From: Rattus norvegicus
Lineage: Eukaryota; Chordata; Mammalia; Rodentia; Muridae
Reading direction: 5' to 3'
NCBI RefSeq assembly: GCF_036323735.1
Contig: NC_086029.1
Location: 48,917,357 to 48,981,356, forward strand
DNA: 64,000 bases
In this document: positions 43,431 through 54,027 of the stretch, in pieces
Layout of the letters: each line of letters begins with the position of its first letter
Numbering within the stretch: the first letter of the stretch is position 1
Made by a program: the position numbers and the translations under genes
The notes under the pieces: generated by a model
The model's input: the letters and a program-made list of their open reading frames with translations, nothing else
Database searches by the model: none
What the model was told of the DNA's origin: nothing

Positions 43431-44354
43431 AGTTCTTTAAAAATAATCTGGCCTGCACACACGGCCACATCCACATGTACCTGAACATGCCTGCACACAG
43501 ACTCCCCAAAGAGAATGAAATAAAAGTGTAGGGTATGAAGTGGATATAAAACCCTTTCTACATGTAAACTAAGATTACTATGAAGAGAGTTTTAAATCAC
43601 TAAAAGATTTATATAATCATTTTGTTCTTATATCATAATGACAAAGATTCTAAAGATGTAGCTGTCCCTAATGTGATTAACATAACCTAGGCAAAGCATC
43701 AAGGCTAACTTTTGGAAATTGGACAAAATGATACCGAAGTGCATGCAGTAAGCATAGAAGAAGATGGAAACTGAAAAACAACAGGTGACAAGAACCACGC
43801 CCACAGACACGCCCACCAGACAGGGGCGAGGCAGAGCTGCAAGCTTGATGAAATAGAGGTGCACACAGGTCCACACAGACAGAAGCCTGGGACAGAATAA
43901 AGGTGGACACAGGGACAAGAAGACCCCACATGGGGCAGAGGTCATCTGTAAGTCCAAAGTGGATCCTTACTGCATTCCTTACTCTAAAACGCTGTCAGAT
44001 GGCTTGAGATGCATGTGTTGAGAAAAGTATCTTAGGTGAAAACACAAGATTTGGCGAGGCACAGTGAACAAAACTGATGTATTTAAATGAAAACTTCTGT
44101 ATAACAAACAAGAATACCAAGTTACAAACAGGGAGGTTTATAGAGCGCTCTTGGAGCCCTTTCCTAACTAAGGCAGAGAGAAGGCACAGCACCTGCTGGA
44201 ACCAGTGCAGTCAGACACATTCTTCCCTTGGCTCATGTGCACTGGACGGTGTGGGGTTGACAGAAAGCGGTTCGAAACAATGCATTCTGATACTTACCTA
44301 ATTTCTGACCCAGAAATTTGACCCCTCTAAATCCTGACAAAGGGAAATTATGTA

Positions 44355-44490
44355 GCACTGATGGCTGGGCAGTCCACACCTGCAATCCCAGTGCTCTCGA
44401 GGCAAAGGCAGACAGATGTCTGAATTCAAGGCTAGCACGGTCTACAGTGAGTTCTAGGACAGCCAGGCTACACAGTAGAACACTGTTTAG
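44355..44490 (+). mobile_element. B1 SINE
   Basis: GATGGCTGGGCAGTCCACAC, AATCCCAGTGCTCTCGAGGC and GACAGCCAGGCTACACAGTA. Confidence 0.82.
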
Positions 44491-44659
44491 AGACGAAAAG
44501 AATCAACACTGATGGAGAGGCACAAGAAAAGTGAGACTGGCAAGCTGTCTGGATTTATACTCTACCTTGTCAGTGTAGTCAGCATTTGGCCTCAGCTGCC
44601 TAAATGAGAAATTAGATGATTCCTCAATGAGTTCTGGGGCCCTACTCTAAAAATCTACA

Positions 44660-44705
44660 AGTGATCTAGACACAGTGAAGCACACCTTTAATCCCAGCTC
44701 TCTAG

Positions 44706-44751
<46 letters not shown>

Positions 44752-44835
44752 AAGTTTGAGGCCAGCCTTGTCTACACAGTCCTTGTCTACACATTAAGTT
44801 TCAGGTCAGTCAGAATTATATATTGAGATTCTATC
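44660..44835 (+). mobile_element. B1 SINE with internal (TG)n expansion
   Basis: The left part (CACACCTTTAATCCCAGCTC) and right part (GTTTGAGGCCAGCCTTGTCT) of a B1 are separated by a pure (TG)n of about 21 units (44708-44749), replacing the usual GGAGGCAGAGGCAGG. A (CAGA)n tract lies at 44896-44926. Confidence 0.78.
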
Positions 44836-45031
44836 TTAAGAAAGAAAAAGACATCCACCAGCGAAACACACATTTCTCTCTTCTGAGTCAGTCGGTCAGA
44901 CAGACAGACAGACAGACAGACAGACACCTTCAAGAGTTGTAATGTGAAAGTGTCAGCCCAACCTTTGGATGGTTACACACTAGCTTTTGTGGGTTTTGAT
45001 CATTTATCATTTTCATACATTTACTTAGTTT

Positions 45032-45162
45032 CCAGTCCCTGGATATGGCAAAGTCCTGCCTTTGGATGGGAGGCCGTGCCTGTCTGCTTCCTGTCTGCTC
45101 CTACTAAGTGGTCGGAAATGCAGTGGACTGCAGCTCAGAGGAAGTTGACAGGTCATCATAGG
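45032..45162 (+). other. Exon-like segment on + strand, unassigned
   Basis: Acceptor-like TTAGTTTCCAG before it and the strong donor CATCATAG|GTGAGTAT after it. No repeat signature inside, and no recognised product. Considered together with 42198-42286. Confidence 0.22.
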
Positions 45163-47144
45163 TGAGTATCTCTAGCTCCCCGACTTTCCCCTAGTGTTTC
45201 TTACTGACAATTTCATTCTGTTTCAATGATGTCGCACTAGGACACCTGGAAGTTCACACTAATTTGTCTGTACTGGATGTTCCTTCCACTCACTATTCCA
45301 ACCTGTCATGTGACAGGAACTCACTCTGTGATGTGTTAGGGAACCAGGATGGACACAAAGGTAAATAAATTGGCATGTTCTGGGGCAAAGTCCTATGCTG
45401 GCAAGAAACTAATCACAGTTCTGTCTTAAAGGGATAAGATACAAATTGTTATACCATGAAGAATTTAGATCCCTGGAACTTGCCTTTAGTAGCGACTGGG
45501 TTCTTATCACAGGTTCAAGCAACAGGGTCAACTGACCATTGACTCAAACCTTTAAATAAACCTTTGGTTTTTGTAAGATGACAGGAAGTGGCAGCTTGAA
45601 CCAAGGTGGGTGGCGGCAGGAAGAAAAAAACACTCAGGACTCATCACTAGGGCTGGGTGGTTTACTGGGTGCTGTGTGACAGTTAGGGGAGTCCTGAATT
45701 ACAGTGGAAGAGGTTCCTGTTCAGTATGCTTCGAGGTACCTGCTCATGCACGGTGAGCTGGGTGTATCTCCGTAACAGTAAAAGTGACATCACTTTGCTG
45801 AGTGTTTATGGTTTGTGGGTAAAGCTGTTGGGACAGATGAGCGCTTGGCGTCAAGGTCTAGGGAGACAGTGGGAAACACACCGTACTTTGAGGGCCTCTG
45901 CTATTAAGGATCCTGGGAGAGAAGGGATGAGGATGGAATCAGAGGGTAGGGTTGGAAGACAACTCTGCTTTTGTTCTTCTGCACGGTCTGTTTCACCGTA
46001 CTCACCATACTGTGAATCCAGGGACTCGATCGAGGTTTAATTTGTCAACTCTACACACAGGCTTATGTATGTAGTCTTGCCTTAAAAACTGGAGTTTTTA
46101 AGTATAAATAAACACGGACTTCCCAGTCCTGTAGAACGTTATTAGTATAAAACGACCATGCTCAAGTAGAGAAAGGGGATTATCAGGGAAACCCAAGGCA
46201 TTTCTGAAATAATCCGGGTAATTACGTGGTGACCGTGCAGTTTGGGAGAAATGTATTTCGAAATCTACTCCGAATGTATTTTGAAAGGGTGTGCTGATAA
46301 AGTCAAACTAGATACAAAGTTTCTGGGGGTGGGGTGGGGTGAAAGAAAAATGGAGTTTTCAGCAACCGGGTGGATTATATATGCATTTTAGAGGAGCCTG
46401 GCTGCGTGGTTATCAGGCACCTTCTCGGACAAGCTGGCATGGAAACGCCTTAGACACCTGGCAGACAGGGTCAGGCTGCTGAGCCACAGTTTGGCGTTCG
46501 GAGAAGGGCCGTGAGCTGGATACACACATTTTTGGGCTCAGCGGCATTTATTTGGGCGTTGAGTCTTTGGAACGGGATGGCTCCATCTATGTGGTTTGTG
46601 CAGACAGAAAACAGGTTCGGAGTCACGCTCGGAAAAAAGGCTGGCCCGAAACGAATTAACTGTTGTCAGGGAAACAACAAAATCGTAAAGCACTCAGGGT
46701 AAGCTTGGTTGATCAAGAGCCCCAAGGCTGAGCTGTGGGCGAGAAAACTAGTAAGGCGGTTCAGACGGATGCAAAACGCTCCATGGGGCGGCACGGTGAG
46801 GTGCCAGGGGTGGAAGGAAAAGCACACCTGCGAGGTGGTGAATGCACCACAGAGATTCGGGGTTCCGAAGCACCGAGGCTTGGGCCCCCATTCCCGCTCT
46901 CTGCACTTTGGAGGTGGAGGGGAACACTGACCAGCGACCCCCACCGACGGCGCATGCTCCCGGGTGGGTGTGCGCTGCTCCCGGGCTGGGAGGCACCGGG
47001 GCTACGTTACCAGCTCCGCCAAAGCAAGGCGAGGTCGGAGGCCTGAGTGAACCGAGAGACCCGCGTCGCCGGGCTCCTGGGAGGCCAGCACCGGCTGACC
47101 GGACCAGGGCTGTGGGGGGGCGGCGGCGGCGCCAAGGCCGTTAC

Positions 47145-47205
47145 CTGCTCCACGCTCCTACAGCAGCTGCCTCCACCCGGGACCTAAGGAAGCGCGGGCG
47201 TCGCC
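47145..47205 (-). other. Lca5l: LCA5L non-coding first exon (predicted)
   Basis: On the - strand a clean donor, GAGCAG|GTAACG, marks the lower edge at 47145. The upper edge (transcription start) is not fixed and is placed near 47205. It would splice to the ATG exon at 33497, about 13.6 kb away. Placement in a CpG-rich, TATA-less segment next to an X-box supports it; no cDNA is available here. Confidence 0.5.
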
Positions 47206-47213
47206 ATGGAAAC
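47200..47213. promoter_or_regulatory. X-box (RFX-binding-like site)
   Basis: GTCGCC-AT-GGAAAC fits the X-box half-sites GTNRCC and RGYAAC with one mismatch. RFX factors drive many ciliary genes through X-boxes near the start site. The embedded ATG is part of the site, not a start codon. Confidence 0.6.
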
Positions 47214-47349
47214 CACGCAGGGCCTCCTGGGACCTCTAGCTTGTGTATACGCATGCGTACTTGGCACTGTGGGAAAGATGGCGGGCCGGCCGGGGCTAGG
47301 GGGCGGGGCACCAGGTGCGCGCATGCGTGCTTGGGACAAGGTCGGGTCC

Positions 47350-48405
47350 GGGAGGTCTTGTTGGCAGAGAAGCTGGAGCCCAGGCGACCAAGGAATTTAC
47401 AGCTGACCCTGCTCCTTACCGCAGTGCCAGGAAGGGAGAGGACTGAGAACAGAGTGTCCCTGTTAACTTGGTTTTATACATGGTGGGGTTTCTTGCTAAA
47501 ACTAAATGTGAGCACAAAAACTGGTGTACGGTATTTCCAAACCGACAACAGGCAGAGTCACTCACTCAGGTGGTAGAATTATAGCTGATATTTTTGAGTT
47601 CGAGTGTTAAAACTGGCACTTTTAATTGTAAATTCCTTGTTTCTAAGAAGGGTAGGCAGCTGTAATAGCTTTATTGGTGTCATGCAAAAAGCAAGCAAAC
47701 AAAACAAAGCCAAAAAACAAAACAAAACAAAACAACAACAACAAAAAAAACCAACCCAGGGACGAAGAGTTTATTCTGGAGCTAAATATGAATGACCTGG
47801 AGCGCAGAGTTACCTTACCTCTAATATCATGTTCCAACATGGTAAACGTTTCATAAAGTTTTAATAGAAAACAAAATAAGTCACAAATCAAGTCACTTGT
47901 AAAATATGTAGGCGGGGCCGTCAGATACCAAGCAGGTTACAGCAAACCAGGAAAATCTATAGGCCCCAGGTGCTTCAGGCTGGTGGAAGCGAGGATTTGT
48001 TGGTGCTTTCTAAAAGGAGTTACCAGATGGCCAGATATGTTATATCAACCACGGGCCTGTACAGTGGCCAGTCCACTAAGGAAACTAGAGATAGCCCAAG
48101 GTAATTTGACTCCAAACTGGTCACATTCCTTCTGGCCACAATGTTGTAATCTATTTAGCGAATCAGATCTTAGGATCTTTTACATGGGTGTGGCTTTCTT
48201 CTTTGGGCTTTCAGGTCAGTGCCTGTTAGCTTTATTATGTAATTTCTCTCCCTCACTTACCTTTTATTTTGGCAGCACTAGAGGTGGACCCCAGTGCCTA
48301 AGGATTTTGATGTTTACCCCGAGGTCCAGACGCCATGGCTTTCAGCTTCATGGGTTAAGTGATCCTCTTAACGCAGCCTCTCAAGTGACTTGGTCTACCA
48401 GGGTG
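47350..48405. other. Intergenic DNA, no gene seen
   Basis: Sequence downstream of the LCA5L promoter toward SH3BGR. It contains an (A/AAC)-rich tract at 47690-47750 and otherwise unique-looking DNA with no exon-like structure I can support. Confidence 0.5.
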
Positions 48406-48409
48406 AGCC

Positions 48410-49006
48410 TGAAAGACCCCCTCCCAGAAAGGGAATTGTACAAACCCAAGGCCCTCAACTATAGAAGTAAAAAGTAAGTTTTTAGATACACAGACTCAGA
48501 ACTAAAATAAGCCTGGGAAAGTTCAGATGTGTCCAAGCTTTGTGGGACAAGCTGACCCATCATTTAGATGAAACAGACCATAAAAGAAAACAAAATACAG
48601 AAACCAGACTAAATTATGGACATTGCTCCATGGGCCACCTGGCAGGAAAAAGAAACAGCCCCTGACTCCCCGGAAGCCCTAACCACCATGTACTTTTTGC
48701 TAACTCACTGTTATGATTATAGCCAAAATAGGTAACATACACGTATGCCTCATTTACTCCACCAATCACATCCCTGTAACCATACATCTGCTTCTGTAAG
48801 CCTGCTTCTGCTCCCCAATGCCCTATAAAAACCCGTCCCTGGTTCTGCTAGGCACGCCAGTCTTCCGAATTGACTGGGACGCCCACAGATACCTGTGTAT
48901 CCTGATCAATAAAAATCCTCTTGCAGATTGCAGCCTGTGGACTCGGACTGGTCATTGGGCTCGAGGATCTCCCTCCTGAGGGAAGATTCTCTCTGAGAGT
49001 CTTACA
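48410..49006 (+). mobile_element. Solo LTR of a gammaretrovirus-like (ERV1) endogenous retrovirus
   Basis: It starts TGAAAGACCCCC and ends GAGAGTCTTACA (TG...CA), flanked by the 4-base duplication AGCC (48406-48409, 49007-49010), the size made by gammaretroviral integrases. Inside are a CCAAT box (about 48762), TATAAAA at 48824-48830, an R region with CCAGTCTTCCGAATTGACTG, AATAAA at 48908-48913 and a U5 with CTCTTGCAGATTGCAGCC. The order and words match murine-leukaemia-type LTRs. No internal viral genes remain, so it is a recombination remnant. Confidence 0.92.
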
Positions 49007-49391
49007 AGCCTGGCCTTTTAGCTCACTTTTAAACTTGGTATGAGTCTTTGTAAAGTTTGATTTGGACGAACTTTTGAAGTATCAAAACTTGGTCTGTGAT
49101 TTGTGCTGTAAATAGTTCCTTCAGGTTGCCCATCACTTTTTTATATCTTTTACAGTCAGTGACTAACCAGGCTAGCCTTGAACTCATAGAAATCAGCCTG
49201 TCTCTGTCTCCTGAGTACTGGGATTAAAGGTAAAAGATAAATTAATAGGCAGATTTCTATTAATTCTCTTAAGCACTGTGTTTTTTGAGACAGGATCTCT
49301 TGTAGTCCAGTTTGGCCCCACAATTGTTATGTAGCTGAGTATGAACTTTATGTTCTTTACATTTTTAATTAAAATGTTTATTTTTTGAAGA

Positions 49392-50030
49392 TTTATTTTA
49401 TGTGTATAGGTGTTGTGTTTTATAAAAATAAAGGAGAGAAAGAATATGTTTGGTGGATGTGCAGTCAGGTATGGGGGAAAGGATACCTCTGTGGGCCCAT
49501 GCTGAGGCATCCCTTCCCCCTGAGGGACCAGCCACACAATGATGGTGTAGTATAGAATAGAGTTTATTCAGGGCATGGGGAAGGGAGTTGAGAGGGTAGT
49601 AGAGACAGAGAAAGGCAGAGAAAGGGTGAGTAGAGGAATAGAGGTCGGCCATGAGCACTTGGAGGGAGAGACGGGGGAGGGGAATTCGGAGAGAGGGGGG
49701 TAAAGGGCCAGAGGACAGACGGAGAGCAAGAAGGCAAGAAAGAGAGGAGGGGGGCAAGAAGCCCCTTTTATAGTGTCAGCCATACCTGGCTGTTGCCAGG
49801 TAACTGTGGGGCAGAGCCTAGACAAAAATGCCAACAATAGGTGTTTTACTCCTTGTGTTGTGTATGTGTGTACCAGGCGCATGTATGCAGTGACTGAGAA
49901 GGCCAGAAGAAGGCTGAAACTGGAGTTAAAGACCGTTCTCAGCTGTGAAAAGGACCTGGGATTCGAGTAGAGGTCTCCTGTGAGAGCAGCAAGTACTCTC
50001 GACCACTTAGCCATCTCTCCAGCGCCTACT
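49392..50030 (-). mobile_element. B3 SINE split by an LTR-like insertion
   Basis: The B3 tail side (AAGATTTATTTTATGTGTAT) lies at 49392-49413. The rest (GTGTACCAGGCGCATGTATG to AGCCATCTCTCCAGCGCC) resumes at 49837-50030. The intervening 423 bp are described separately. Confidence 0.82.
49414..49836 (-). mobile_element. LTR-like insertion (423 bp) with 8-base direct repeats
   Basis: On the - strand it begins TGTTGGCATTTTTGTC and ends AAAACACA. It contains TATAAAAGGGGCTTCTTG, a CT-rich leader, and GAATAAACTCTATTCTATAC with a GT-rich block, the usual order of promoter, R and polyadenylation signal. ATAGGTGT lies on both sides (49406-49413, 49837-49844). Family not named; the flank length is unusual for known rodent ERVs. 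Confidence 0.7.
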
Positions 50031-50149
50031 TGTTTGGAGACAGGCTCTTACTATGTAGCTCTGGCTGGCCCGGCTCCATAGACCAGGGTAGCCTTGAACT
50101 GGCTCCTCAACGCACAGTTACTTTTGTTTTCTTAAAGAATATTTTTATC

Positions 50150-50300
50150 TTTTGCTGGGCATCGTGATATGTACCTTTAACCCTAGCACTGGAGGCAGAG
50201 GCAGGCAGATCTCTGAGTTCAAAGCCAGCCTGGTCTACAAAGCTAGTTCTAGGATAGCCAGGGCTACACAAGGAAACCCTGTCTCAAAACAAACAAACGC
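50150..50300 (+). mobile_element. B1 SINE
   Basis: GCTGGGCATCGTGATATGTA, GGAGGCAGAGGCAGGCAGAT and GGGCTACACAAGGAAACCCT. Confidence 0.88.
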
Positions 50301-50430
50301 GAACACCTAACAACAAAACCAGAATATTTTATGTAATCTCTGACAATTTTCTATTTGTATATGACGTATCTTGAGATATTTACCACCCTCCAGGAACCTG
50401 AATTCTTGATCTTCTTTTCCCACCAACAAA

Positions 50431-50772
50431 ATGTTGGACTCACAAACTCCATTTTATTCTGGGCGTCCATCTTGGTATTCAGCCACCGCTTCTTCCCTGG
50501 AAGATAAGTTCCCAGTAACTCTGACTCAGTGACCCTCCCAACCCAGAAATGTCCATACTTGCTATGTTATGACTAACTGCTCTTTGGCTCCTGTAACCTG
50601 CTTATGCAGACGTTCAAGGACTAGTTTGAGGTTGCCTTGACTACCTAGTCTTGGCAGAGCAGAGCAGCCCTTGGCTTGCTTGTGTGGACAACGTCTTCTT
50701 GTGATTTTTACCATTAAAAATTCTTCCCTCAGTTCAAGTTTGGCTCGGAGACTGCTGCCCTGCTCACACTAA
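50431..50772 (+). mobile_element. Candidate LTR fragment
   Basis: It starts TGTTGGACTCACAAACTCCA, has a CCATCTTGG word and an ATTAAAAATTCTTCCC signal-like region, followed by a GT/CT-rich end. The order suggests an old LTR, but no flanking duplication was found. Confidence 0.35.
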
Positions 50773-51354
50773 TCCATAAATCTTTTAATTATAATTGGAG
50801 TAAGTCTATAGCCTATTCTCTGGGGCCAGGAACCCCATAACACATGACAAAGCACTGTGATCTCGGCAGGTTATAGCAGAGAGAGTTTATTAGGGGCTTA
50901 CAGTCTCGGAGGGTTAGGTGATGACTGTATGGCAGGGAGCATGGTAGCTTACATCCTGAGGCAGAAATAGGAAGCAGGGGGTGGTGGGGAGGCGAGAGGG
51001 AGTTGATTGAGGGAGAGAGAGCTAGGCCACCTCACACCTCTTCATCTTTCCAAATAGTTTCACCAGCTGGGGGTCAAATTCTCAGATACTCAAGCCTCTG
51101 GGGGCTATTCTCATCCAGCACAGGTGCTGAGTGGTTCACCCCTGAGTGTTTACCTGGCCACACAGCTGCTTTTGGAGGTGGAAAATGATTCATTCAGAAA
51201 CATACTGAACTTAAAACTTATTTGGGTTATCTGACCATTCTGTGTGTCATCTCCAAGCTCAGCAATTTCAATAGGACGTTTCATAAATTCAGCCTGACTT
51301 TTCAGAGTCCTGATTATACATTTTAATGGTTATTAAAAAAAAAACAAAAACAAA

Positions 51355-51605
51355 AACCTGGGCCTGTCGTGGGAGTGCACACCTTTAATCCCAGTGCTTG
51401 GAAGGCAGAGGCAGGGGTATCTCTGTGAATTCCAGGCCAGCCTGGTCTTTATAGAGAATTCCAGAAGAGCCAGGGCTATGTAGAGAGAACCTGTCTCAAA
51501 AAACCAAAACCAAACCAAACCAAACCAAACCAAACCACTACCAGCAGCACCAGCACCAAAACAACAACAACAACAACAGCAACAACAACAACAACAAAAA
51601 CCCAA
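51355..51605 (+). mobile_element. B1 SINE with long A-rich tail
   Basis: GGCCTGTCGTGGGAGTGCAC, GGCAGAGGCAGGGGTATCTC and GGGCTATGTAGAGAGAACCT. The tail holds (AAACC)n and (AAC)n at 51505-51605, into which an ID later inserted. Confidence 0.88.
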
Positions 51606-51609
51606 ACCA

Positions 51610-51699
51610 GGGGGTGGGGATTTAGCTCAGTGATAGAGCGCTTGCCTAGCAAGCACAAGGCCCTGAGTTCGGTCCCCAGCTCTGAACAAAAGAAAAAAA
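51610..51699 (+). mobile_element. ID SINE
   Basis: Forward ID body (GGGGATTTAGCTCAGTGATA to GGTCCCCAGCTCTG) with an A-rich tail. The TSD AAAAACCCAAACCA is at 51596-51609 and 51700-51713. It inserted into the A-rich tail of an upstream B1. Confidence 0.95.
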
Positions 51700-53004
51700 A
51701 AAAACCCAAACCAAAACAAGAATATACTTAAAAAAAAAAATCACAGTGCAAAAGGAAGCACTGGGAACTTGAGGGAAGCATTGTAGACTTTCATTTGTAT
51801 CATGTAAAGAGAACCGGATCAATATCCCCACTCTGAGTGGAAACTAAGTTAGGGCTGTCCAGAGCAAAGCACAGTTTGTGCAAAGTGCCCAGAGTGAAGC
51901 TGGTTGATGACGAACTCCAAAAACCTGGCAGCCGTTCCTTTAGCCAGCAGGTGTTTTCTCGCTTTCCTGTAGGGCACACAGATCACAGCGGGAGGGAACG
52001 CCATCAGTGAACGTGTGCTCCATCCTGCGTCTTCTCCACAGAACACAAGAACGCAGTCACAGTTTAGATTTGTCGTGCACCTGGCAGTCAGAAAATGAGC
52101 CTATTACTGTCTTACATAGTCCTCGGAGAGAGGAAAACTAGAAGGTTCATGTAGCAGACTTTATGGTGGGAAAGGTATTTTTTTGTGGGTAGGGAAAGAA
52201 ACAGTCCATACACAGTGTAGATATTTTGAAAACAGAGGAAAGAATGAATGTAGAATTGGTTTATAACCTTCATGGATTTAAAGTATCTTGATTATATCCC
52301 CCTCCCCTCCCAGACTTCCCGTCACATATCTCTCCCACTTTATGACTGGTTTTCCACTCCTCTGAATTGAGGCAGTGGGTGTGGGTCACCCACTGGGACA
52401 TGGGGAATCCCATGTAAAGAAAAGTGTCTTTCCCCTTACCACCGCCCAACCCTCGTCAGCTAAGGATGGGCCTCAGGAGCCCGTCTGCCCTGCAGGCTAG
52501 ACCTTGTAACTGGCTTGGTCCTGTGCAAGTTTTATGTGGGGAGCCACAGCAGTAACGGTCATGTCAAGTCCAGAGACAGCCTTTCACAGCCATCCTCCCC
52601 GATGTTCTCTCTCTTTCCTCTTCTCTCGTGTTCCCCAAGTCTTGGCAAGATGGCCGATATAAATGTTCCGGCCATGTTCCAGTCTCCCAGTTGTTCATTT
52701 TCCACACGTTTAACAGTAATGTGTCTCTGATTTAGCCAGTACACACTATAATACAAAGTTACTATATACTGATAAAGAATGGGGTAACCACTGGCAACTA
52801 AATAAGGGGGGGGGTGGGGACAGGAGGGTGGAGAGGAGGGTAGGGAATTATTTATCTAAACCAAGGATGTACGAAATAGCCTTCTGAAACCCCATTCATT
52901 AATAAGCTGATTGAAAGTATAATCTTTAAAGGAGTTTGAACAGAAGTTCTCCACATTAGTGACCCATACTGCACCTTGAAGATCTGGGCTATTAAAACTT
53001 CAGT

Positions 53005-53190
53005 TCCAGGGGCTGGAGAGATGGATCAGTGGTTAAGAACACTGACTGCTCTTCCAGAGGTCCTGAGTTCAATTCCCAGCAACCACAAGGTGCCTTAAGA
53101 CAGTCTGTATTGGGATGAGATGCCCTCTTCTGGTGTGTCTGAAGTAAAGTGTACTTATATATGTAAAATAAATAAATAATAAAACTGCAT
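53005..53190 (+). mobile_element. B2 SINE
   Basis: GGGGCTGGAGAGATGGATCA to CTCTTCTGGTGTGTCTGAAG and AATAAATAAATAATAAAAC. Confidence 0.92.
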
Positions 53191-54027
53191 TATATAAAAA
53201 GTAATAAATAAAGCCTCAGTGCCAGACACAGATTACCTGCCTGTGAGTTACTGGTTAGAGAGACTCAAGAGGCTCCCCAGACAACGCAGGCTGTTGCTAA
53301 TGCACTTTTTGCGTTCCAGAAGTAACTGGTAAGACTCCCTTTCTTGCTGAAGATACCACACACTTTGTACAGAGGAAATCAATGTTGAGCTGACCAGGAG
53401 ACTGTGTGCTCTGCTTCCAGCTAGCTTTCATAGTGTTGGAGGGTGCTGTAGGGGAAAAAGACGTCAGTGGTCCATCCAGCGCTGAGCCGTGGATGCTACA
53501 GTATGGGTATGCCCAGCAAGAGGGGTTCACTAGCAATAGTGGTTAGACTGTGTCTGGGGTGACCTGGTCCTCCTGATGGGATGTGACACATCCTCCACAG
53601 GAATAAGTTCAGTCCTGGGCCTAGGGATGTCACGGGTTCTAGGGGAGAAATTACTGATGATGTCTCTCTAAATGGTCATGTTGTCAATCTGCCTTCTAAA
53701 TTATTTATGTTTGTTTCTATGGGTTTGTGCTGCTCAATTAAATTTTGACTTGCGAATTAGTTAACTTTCAGCTGTATTCTAGGGAGTGTTCTTTCCCATC
53801 ATAACAACCACTTGGGCACAGGGACCAGGCTCAGGATCTCTGAGACACTGGTGAAAAGAGCAGGCGCCGGAACCAAAGAGGTCCCACCCTGCTCTAGAAC
53901 ACCAGCCTCTCTCCTCTGTGATGAATAACAGGGAGGAGAGGGTCTGGTACCAGAAGGAGGCAAATGCTCAGGGCATTTCCTAATTGACAGGCCTTTGCCC
54001 CTAATGCTAGTGATCTCATTTCTCAAT

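Larger units (their letters stand above)
34460..47144 (-). other. Lca5l: LCA5L 5' intron
   Basis: A SINE-rich intron between the non-coding exon and the ATG exon. Stretches 35460-37080 (with weak MIR- and B1-like remnants), 39210-40260, 41880-43040, 43430-44350 and 45170-46900 hold no recognised gene. A 63-codon - strand frame at 35517-35708 is unrecognised and probably chance. Confidence 0.6.
46900..47350 (-). promoter_or_regulatory. Lca5l: CpG-island promoter of LCA5L
   Basis: This is one of the few CpG-dense stretches outside the last LCA5L exon. Motifs read by eye: RFX X-box-like GTCGCCATGGAAAC (47200-47213), NRF1-like TACGCATGCGTA (47248-47259) and CGCGCATGCGTG (47318-47329), a YY1-like AAGATGGCGG (47275-47284), and a GC box GGGCGGGGC (47301-47309). 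No TATA box is seen. Such promoters are often bidirectional, but I see no clear + strand first exon. Confidence 0.7.

Noticed and set aside
47206..47406. ATG frame starting METTQG at the LCA5L promoter
   Set aside because: The ATG belongs to the X-box palindrome; the frame is short with no homology.
46842..47576. 244-codon + strand frame across the LCA5L promoter
   Set aside because: GC-rich CpG-island DNA readily lacks stops. The translation is Arg/Pro/Gly-biased with no domain, and it crosses the X-box and the predicted LCA5L first exon.
48410..49006. Possible full provirus
   Set aside because: Only one LTR with its own target duplication is present; no gag, pol or env-like sequence adjoins it.
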